Source of the DNA: Euperipatoides rowelli
Lineage: Eukaryota > Onychophora > Udeonychophora > Euonychophora > Peripatopsidae
DNA: 12,955 bases
Assembly (NCBI GenBank): GCA_003024985.2
Contig: PXIH01S0033333.1
Reading direction: 5' to 3' (one strand)
In this document: positions 7,958 through 12,955 of the stretch, in pieces
Layout of the letters: the number at the start of each line of letters is the position of its first letter
Position numbering within the stretch: the first letter of the stretch is position 1
Notes under the pieces: model-generated
The model's input: the letters and a program-made list of their open reading frames with translations, nothing else
Databases searched by the model: none
What the model was told of the DNA's origin: nothing
Made by a program: the position numbers and the translations under genes

Positions 7958-8463
7958 TGTTGAAAAATTTCAATATAATAGAGTAATAGACTACCTAATA
8001 ATAAGTTCATTGTGATGTGTGAGAACATGTGTTCACAGTGTGTTTGAGTGTAGGACTTAAACACCATGGCTTGGGTAATTTATTGACATGTTAAATTTAA
8101 TTTTGTTGTGTATATTTGTGGGGGACATATTGTGATTTAGCTCCTTAAATAATTTGTTAATCTAATTACTATTTGCATGTAAATCATTGTTTATATTATA
8201 TGTTAACTAATTAATTATGTGCCTATACAATTGACAGGGGTCACTATGTCATGAGACAACAGTCTAACTATGTTCACCCCTATATCAACTAATGCTGTGA
8301 TAGCATCTTTTTTATGTGTGTCTATTGTCTGTGTTAACCATCTTGGCTGGTTGATGTTTTTTTTCAAGTTGTGTAAAAGTGTGAAATAAAGTTCATCGAA
8401 TTATTATTGTGGATCAATCGTATATGTTAGTATTATAAACCATATTACGTTAGTAAATCATCA
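7958..8463 (+). repeat. 3' LTR of copia element (506 bp)
   Basis: Starts TGTTGAAAAATTTC right after the polypurine tract and ends AAATCATCA, giving near-inverted TGTTGA...TCATCA ends. The end is defined by the match to the 5' LTR, where the primer-binding site follows. AATAAA at 8385-8390 is a possible polyadenylation signal inside the LTR. No 5-bp target duplication can be checked, because the other LTR has lost its outer end. Confidence 0.85.
8385..8390 (+). promoter_or_regulatory. AATAAA in 3' LTR
   Basis: Canonical poly(A) signal hexamer 73 bases before the LTR end, in the place expected for retrotransposon RNA processing. In this intron it could also cause premature polyadenylation of HENMT1 transcripts. 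The same hexamer is kept near the 5' LTR at 5838-5843. Confidence 0.5.
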
Positions 8464-8646
8464 AATTCCAATGATCAATCCTCTCTGCACTTTCGGGTTG
8501 TTTAAAGAATTAATTTAAAATAGGGTCAAGTATGCAACACCAAACTATAAAGCAATTCCATACATCCACCACCACCACCTTATCTTTGAACCAGAGAGTC
8601 AAAAATGATTATAAGTGATGTACATTTAATATTTTTATTTTATTAG
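8464..8646. other. Remaining HENMT1 intron and 3' splice site
   Basis: Short stretch between the copia LTR and candidate exon C. It includes a small CCA/CAC repeat near 8567-8579. It ends with a T-rich tract and TTTTATTAG at 8646, a good acceptor. Confidence 0.45.
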
Positions 8647-8727
8647 GTTCACATCAATAATTATATAATTGGTTTAAATCTTGGTCAGCTTTTTAATAAT
8701 CTTTATGAAAGTCAAAACAAAATATAA
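8647..8727 (+). CDS. HENMT1: Candidate last exon (C) of HENMT1
   Basis: After the acceptor at 8646 the frame in phase 0 with exon B opens with VHINNY, runs 26 codons and ends at TAA (8725-8727). Joined to exon B it gives YHL then VHINNY, which keeps the spacing of the L-V-x-x-x-x-Y segment I expect just after the methyltransferase fold in this family. An AATAAA lies 10 bases after the stop. Against it: the exon is short, the rest (GLNLGQLFNNLYESQNKI) matches nothing I know, and vertebrate HENMT1 has a much longer C-terminal tail. The real continuation could instead be at 5591, or reading could end in exon B. Confidence 0.42.
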   Translation, partial: VHINNYIIGLNLGQLFNNLYESQNKI

Positions 8728-8736
8728 TATGTTACA

Positions 8737-8742
8737 AATAAA
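8737..8742 (+). promoter_or_regulatory. Candidate HENMT1 poly(A) signal
   Basis: AATAAA 10 bases after the stop of candidate exon C. It supports a transcript end here, but the hexamer is common in DNA this AT-rich. Confidence 0.4.
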
Positions 8743-8772
8743 CTAATGTAAGTCAGTTTAAATACTAAAAGC

Positions 8773-9245
8773 TTAAAGGTCACATGAAATGGATTTTTTT
8801 ATGATTCAGTTTCAAAGAAAATTACTAAAAAAAATAATTCCACTTGGTTTAAAAAAAATGCTATTTAGAAATGAAATTTAATAAATATTTCTACATAGGT
8901 CAAAGGTCATATAAATGATCCTTTGGGTCCGAGAGTATTTTGTGATGTAATCAGGAGTAAGCAGTAGCACAAAATGAGCAATCTTTCACATAGAAACAAA
9001 CAACCCACGTATCAGTCAAGTTCAATTCTTTCCATTTCTTTTTTTTAATAACTAGACTACTTAATTTAATTCATCATGGATAGTGAAGACATTTTAACTC
9101 TACAATTCCAAGAGTCATAACTCTTTACCAATTTGACTCCTTGGCAAGGGAAGATAGTCACGGAGCATCATCCTCTAATGGGATCATAATTATGGATGAA
9201 CATGAGACACAACCGCATAGACTTGTTGAATTAATTTTAAATTAA
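8773..9245 (+). mobile_element. TTAA-AGG terminus and body of a Kolobok-like repeat
   Basis: Position 8773 begins TTAAAGGTCACATGAAATGG, and nearly the same sequence begins at 12849 (24 of the first 26 bases). A TTAA target followed by AGG is the end structure of Kolobok-type DNA transposons, and TTAA is also used by piggyBac. A second GGTCAAAGGTCA motif lies near 8897. The other terminus (CCT followed by TTAA) was not found, so the right boundary is unknown and 9245 is only the end of the broken frame inside it. Confidence 0.45.
9076..9245 (+). pseudogene. Broken short protein fragment inside the TTAA repeat
   Basis: An ATG at 9076 opens MDSEDILTLQFQES and stops at TAA (9118-9120). In the next frame a reading through 9123-9245 gives LYQFDSLAREDSHG, then IIIMDEHETQPHRL, then a stop. 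The acidic, Phe/Tyr-rich start recalls N-terminal leaders of proteins with the P2X7-tail cysteine-rich domain, which are common in invertebrate repeats. The diagnostic WC-CG-C segment is absent. I hold this identification loosely; it may be a chance pair of open frames. Confidence 0.3.
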
Positions 9246-11300
9246 TTAAACATATTTAAATAAAGAATATCAGTAAAGCTTTAAAAAACTGATGCACTAA
9301 AAGTAAAAAATTATTTGTATACGGAGAATTATAAATACAATATTATTTTACTTATGTAATAAATCACCGCACAATTCACTTACAGTAGTATTGAAAGTTA
9401 GAAAAATAATGAAATGCAACTTATTATGGCCATATATTCATCTCTGGCTTTCTTATGCAATCTACAGTTGGCCTGTATTTGTTAGAAAAATAATAGTTTA
9501 CATCGCAATTAAAAAAAAAAAGTGATAGGTCACTTACAAGTTACGACATTTTTTTTTTTAAACTCTGAATTGTAATTACTTTCTGCTGTTATAAAGTTTC
9601 GTAAATCATAGTCAAACCAAAGAGCATTAATAAAATTGAAATTATGAAGTTAGTATTTTTATTTATCCAATAATATAATCCGTAAATTCTAATGATTTGC
9701 CTTATATTATTCATAGCGCAAATTCACCCTACAGTTCTGTTGTAGATTCACTATATTAGGTGAGAGCCAGCACTTAACACTCCTCATTTTTCAACATTTT
9801 TAAAGACGTAAAATCAATATGTAAACTTTTTATTGGAGACATAAGAGTATTAACAAATTATTTAAACATACTGTATGTAAATGAAAGAATAAGACCAAAA
9901 TTATTATAGGATAGAGAGGGCGCTGCTCTTGTAAAAAGTTATAGAAAATTGTTTTAGACCTCTTGAATTATTTTAGACTTATAATGCTTTTCTAAGTTTA
10001 ACTCTGTATAAAGTACTTGATTACTTTTATTAACCGACATTGTTGAGGTAGAAAGTTTATTTTCTCCTATTCTTCTAGATATTAATTCATCTTTTTCTGA
10101 AATTGTGTAGTGGTATGCTTTCACTTTCAAAAGTTTTGAAAAAGATTCGGAGATTTAGCCTAATTCTAAATGCATTTTAAATAAATCTTTTATAAAGCGA
10201 ATATATATTTTTTAAAAGACTGGTAAAATATGGTATTTATTACCGTGATAATTATTTCGGAAATGAAATATCATCATTATTCATTGCAACTTTAATAAAA
10301 CTAGTTTTAAAAAGGAAAAATATTACAAATATAAAGCTATATTATTTGTAAAGCATCATTGAGGTTGTAATTAAAATGAAAATAGAATTTAATTGCACCT
10401 GAATAGAATATTGAAATACCGTAGTTTCAATAATTCATTACAATGAATGAATCTTTTGAATATACGCAAAATATGGAGTTTTCATTAAGGCTGATTTTAA
10501 AAGTGACGGAGTTTTAAAATGGCGAAGCTTTAGTTTTTGGCCTCATTAATAACAGTGCTAAGCTTATTAAAATTACAGAAACCATATTTATCGATCAATT
10601 CTTAACATTGGAATTAAAACATCTGTAAAAGAGATTTTATTTCTCAAAGCAAATTGGTAATATTTATAAAATTTTAAAATGCTAATGATAAAATTGACTT
10701 AAAAAACCCAGAAAAAATAAATAATTTAAAGCTATTATGTAATGAAACAGTAGGTCTATATAAAGAAAATAATAGCAAGAATATTGCTATTTAAATAACT
10801 AAACTTTCCATAAATATGGTACTGTAATTACATGGCTGCAAACCTTTTAACCAAATATGGCAAGGTAAATAATGTTATTCATTCTAAAAAAATATTTTAA
10901 TGAAGTGGAATTCTATCTTTCACCTCCTTCAGTGATTTCAATGGAATTAGAAAACTTTTAAGACATTGAAAACCTACCATTCTTTATTAAAACAAAAAAA
11001 AAGATTTGTACGGAAAGATTCTGAATATCCAGATCATTATTATAATATTATGCTCCTAATATTGACTTAAATCTGGATAATGGTTAAATAATGCATTAAA
11101 ATTATAAGGAACCTGAAAATAAAAAGCTTAACCAATTAGAAAATACTTAACTCATGGGGGAAATTAATACTCAGTCTGAATATAATAATTTGTCAGCATG
11201 AATCACACCAGAATGTATCAATTAAGATGTAGAAAAGAATATCAATGAAAAACTACAGCCAATCAAAAGAAACCTATCTAATCAGAACATTCATCATAAT
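9246..11300. other. No gene recognised
   Basis: Very AT-rich DNA with dense stops. Fragments near 10480-11000, such as DFKSDGVLKWRSFSFWPH (10493-10546) and short frames around 10900-11020, could be the ruined first reading frame of the LINE that follows, but I cannot show homology. Nothing else stands out. Confidence 0.45.
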
Positions 11301-11309
11301 GATGGAGAT

Positions 11310-11970
11310 ATAACAAATCATGCCATTTAATTTACAAGGAATTGTGAAAAAAGATCATCGGTGTTTAAATTTCTAATTAAAAATAATTTGTCTATTTATT
11401 AACTTTAAGAGGTAAAAATCAGAAAATTGCAAAATATTAACTTGGATTATTTAGCAAAATCCTATTTTATATTTGAAGGAAGACACTAGGCTATGCCTCA
11501 TTGAAAGGCGCAGTGTCAGGGTACTTAATAAAAAAAATTCCTTTATACTCTGATTCAAAATGTATCTATAGCAGCCTTAAATATATTATGATTTCTATTA
11601 AAATCAATAATATTAACTGTTTAATTATAAATATCTGTGCTTCAAATAAATTAATTAATGCAAAATCTTTAATTATAGAATTTATTGAAAAATACAAAAT
11701 ATTACTTAGGATTCATCATTCTATCTGGTGACTTGAATTTTAAAAATATAGAAAAATTTAAACCATTTAGAGAATTCTTAATATTAAAAAACTTAATTGA
11801 TTGTTCCACATTTAACCATAATTTTAACTCATTTACTAGGGTCACACCAAATTCTTCATCCAAGATTGATTATATATTCTCTTCAAAAGAAATTTTAAAA
11901 AGCCCTAATTTTAGTATAAAGCCTATATTTTTCAGATCATGCGTCAATTACTGTATATTGAATTTTTAAT
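11310..11970 (+). pseudogene. LINE ORF2 endonuclease remnant
   Basis: The start is seen as NLQGI (from 11329), then in another frame KRSSVFKFLIKNNLSIY, the usual N-GL-KR-VF opening. The LQE catalytic Glu region that follows is ruined by stops. A frame at 11501-11731 carries the middle strands, with INNINCLIINICASNK in place of the usual INIYAPN. A shift to 11685-11969 gives SGDLN (11724-11738, the GGDFN catalytic loop), FTRVTPNSSSKIDYIFSS (with the RIDYI-like motif), and then in a third frame SDH (11932-11940), the closing catalytic Asp-His pair. Confidence 0.78.
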
Positions 11971-12848
11971 GGGAAATCCAATTTATATTTGATCACTATC
12001 TGACTACTGTATGTCTAAACACATTTTAATGCATCCAAATTTGGAGTTTAATATTGATGATATTAATCAATTTTATGTTTATTTTAGTTATATACTGTAT
12101 ATGGAATTGAATATAGTCTATTTGTTGTTGGTAATTGGAGTATTTTAAAAAAGGAAATTGGAAAATGTATTAAATCTGTTAACTACAAATTCATTGAAAA
12201 CATACACTCTAATATTGAAAGTCTACAAATAATGATGGAATATCTGTCAAATATTGGAAAAAGTAATTTGGATTTGTTTTTGTTATAAAGAAACAGTTGA
12301 AAGATTTAAGTGGAAAAAAAAATGATCTGCTCAATAAAAAGTCATAAATGCAAAGATCTTAAAAAAAATCTAATGTGCCATTTGCTCTGTCTCATGATAA
12401 CAAAATTATTATGATAGAGACGTGACTAGTTTGATTTATTTTTATTTTAAAAATCAGTAGTTATCGGATTCAGTGGGACTTGATGATTTACATAGCCCTT
12501 TGATTGCTAACTTTACTATTTCAAATCAATCTAACTTGAATTTTGTAATTACACAACAAATGATTGTAAATGCTATTAGGGATTCTAACTTGTGTTATCC
12601 ACCAGGACCTGATGGAATTGGTTTCAATTCTTATTAAAAAATTTGATTATTTTTTTGTTCCGGCCTTTTGACAAAATTATTTAACTAGTATATTAATTAT
12701 AATATATTTGAAAAGTTTTTTTAATCAATCATACTTCTTCCTAATACCTAAAGATAATTCTGTTCACAGGGATAATTTAGTCAAATCCATTGGTGACTTT
12801 AGACCTATTACAATTGAGAATACAGATCTAAAATTATTCTCAAAAATG
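11310..12848 (+). mobile_element. Decayed non-LTR retrotransposon (LINE): endonuclease plus RT start
   Basis: An apurinic-type endonuclease (11310-11970) is followed by a degraded linker and the first RT blocks (12461-12848), the normal ORF2 order of APE-type LINEs. RT motifs PPGPDGIGFN, LIPKD and DFRPITIENTDLKLFSKML are clear. The RPI..NTD-K form is more like L1/Tx1-type elements than CR1/L2, but I give the clade only as a guess. The frame is broken many times. RT palm motifs, including the catalytic F/YADD, are absent because the element is cut off at about 12849. Confidence 0.8.
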
Positions 12849-12878
12849 TTAAAGGTCAAATGTAATGGATTTTTATAA
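12461..12878 (+). pseudogene. LINE ORF2 reverse transcriptase N-terminal remnant
   Basis: An open stretch at 12461-12637 reads LDDLHSPLIANF, then ITQQMIVNAIRDSN, then PPGPDGIGFN and stops at TAA. A second stretch at 12696-12878, in another frame, has SYFFLIPKD and DFRPITIENTDLKLFSKML. The last residues (KVKCNGFL, then TAA) do not fit the family. They coincide with the start of a TTAAAGGTCA repeat at 12849, so the RT sequence probably ends there by insertion or truncation. Confidence 0.8.
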
Positions 12879-12930
12879 TTTTTTTATTATTGATTTTTAA
12901 AGATTTTACTAAAAAAAATTTTCAACAGAA
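12849..12930 (+). repeat. Second copy of the TTAA-AGGTCA terminus
   Basis: TTAAAGGTCAAATGTAATGG and the following T-rich bases match 8773 onward; further on, ACTAAAAAAAAT is again shared with the 8822-8835 area. The rest diverges. It cuts the LINE reading frame and would be the left end of a TTAA-targeting DNA element running out of the window. Confidence 0.6.
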
Positions 12931-12955
12931 AAAGAAAAAAAAAAAATTAAAAAAA
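12931..12955. repeat. A-rich low-complexity end
   Basis: Nearly pure A with a few G and T residues at the window edge. It may be simple-sequence DNA or an assembly edge. Confidence 0.6.

Larger units (their letters stand above)
5853..8463 (+). mobile_element. Decayed Ty1/copia LTR retrotransposon in HENMT1 intron
   Basis: All structural parts appear in the right order on the + strand: LTR end (to 5925), tRNA primer-binding site (5926-5939), pol fragments for protease, reverse transcriptase and RNase H (6004-7916), polypurine tract (7950-7957) and a complete TG...CA 3' LTR (7958-8463). The order protease then RT then RNase H, with motifs GIDYDQTFVPVIRH and RTKHVDI, marks it as copia superfamily. 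Gag is almost entirely missing. No integrase is visible between protease and RT, where copia elements normally have it. Stops and frameshifts break every domain, so it cannot move by itself. It lies in the same orientation as the host gene. Confidence 0.9.
3306..8727 (+). other. HENMT1: HENMT1 gene, 3' part (exons A, B and candidate C)
   Basis: Gene-level entry linking three exons: 3306-3488, 5029-5200 and, less surely, 8647-8727. HEN1/HENMT1 transfers a methyl group from S-adenosylmethionine to the 2'-hydroxyl of the last nucleotide of small RNAs, piRNAs in animals, protecting them from tailing and decay. The 5' exons, including the SAM-binding glycine motif and the first metal-binding glutamate, lie outside or were not recognised. 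Introns of about 1.54 kb and 3.45 kb are filled largely by transposable elements. The exon reading frames are intact, so I see no reason to call the gene dead. Confidence 0.8.

Noticed and set aside
8018-8040. GAACATGTGTTC palindrome in the LTR as a hormone-receptor site
   Set aside because: Steroid-receptor palindromes need a 3-nt spacer and this has 2. No other support.

Overview
The window looks like AT-rich nuclear DNA from an invertebrate animal. Its genes are split by GT/AG introns, spacers are long and empty, and it holds several decayed transposable elements. I see no bacterial-type gene organisation, operon or CRISPR array. I cannot name the species. The only host gene I recognise is the 3' part of HENMT1 (HEN1), the small-RNA 2'-O-methyltransferase that caps piRNA 3' ends in animals. 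It lies on the + strand.

Layout. Positions 1-3305 have no recognisable exon and are probably the upstream intron of HENMT1, since the exons for the SAM-binding core are not visible here. This stretch holds a cluster of GTGCTC/GAGCAC palindromes (946-1131). It also holds a candidate DNA transposon with imperfect terminal inverted repeats (1217-1889), with a tRNA-like sequence inside it on the minus strand (1451-1516). HENMT1 exon A is 3306-3488 and exon B is 5029-5200. Their splice phases match, and together they encode the DHKFEWTR...GCCSQMAVF part of the family. The intron between them contains a 1.1 kb element with about 75-bp terminal inverted repeats beside TA dinucleotides (3688-4781). 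The next intron contains a Ty1/copia retrotransposon in sense orientation (5853-8463) with a primer-binding site, polypurine tract, complete 3' LTR, badly truncated 5' LTR and a pol gene full of stops and deletions. After it comes a candidate last HENMT1 exon (8647-8727) and an AATAAA signal (8737-8742).

Downstream of HENMT1, position 8773 starts a repeat whose end (TTAA followed by AGG) is Kolobok-like and which holds a short broken reading frame. Positions 9246-11300 contain nothing I can identify. Positions 11310-12848 are a decayed non-LTR retrotransposon (endonuclease, then the start of the reverse transcriptase). At 12849 its reading is cut off by a second copy of the TTAA-AGGTCA terminus seen at 8773.

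The main reading is a conserved piRNA-pathway gene whose introns and flanks have been enlarged by transposons, some of the class its product helps to silence. I found no convincing new biological system. The most useful leads are the two inverted-repeat elements, the shared TTAA-AGG terminus, and the question of where HENMT1 really ends.
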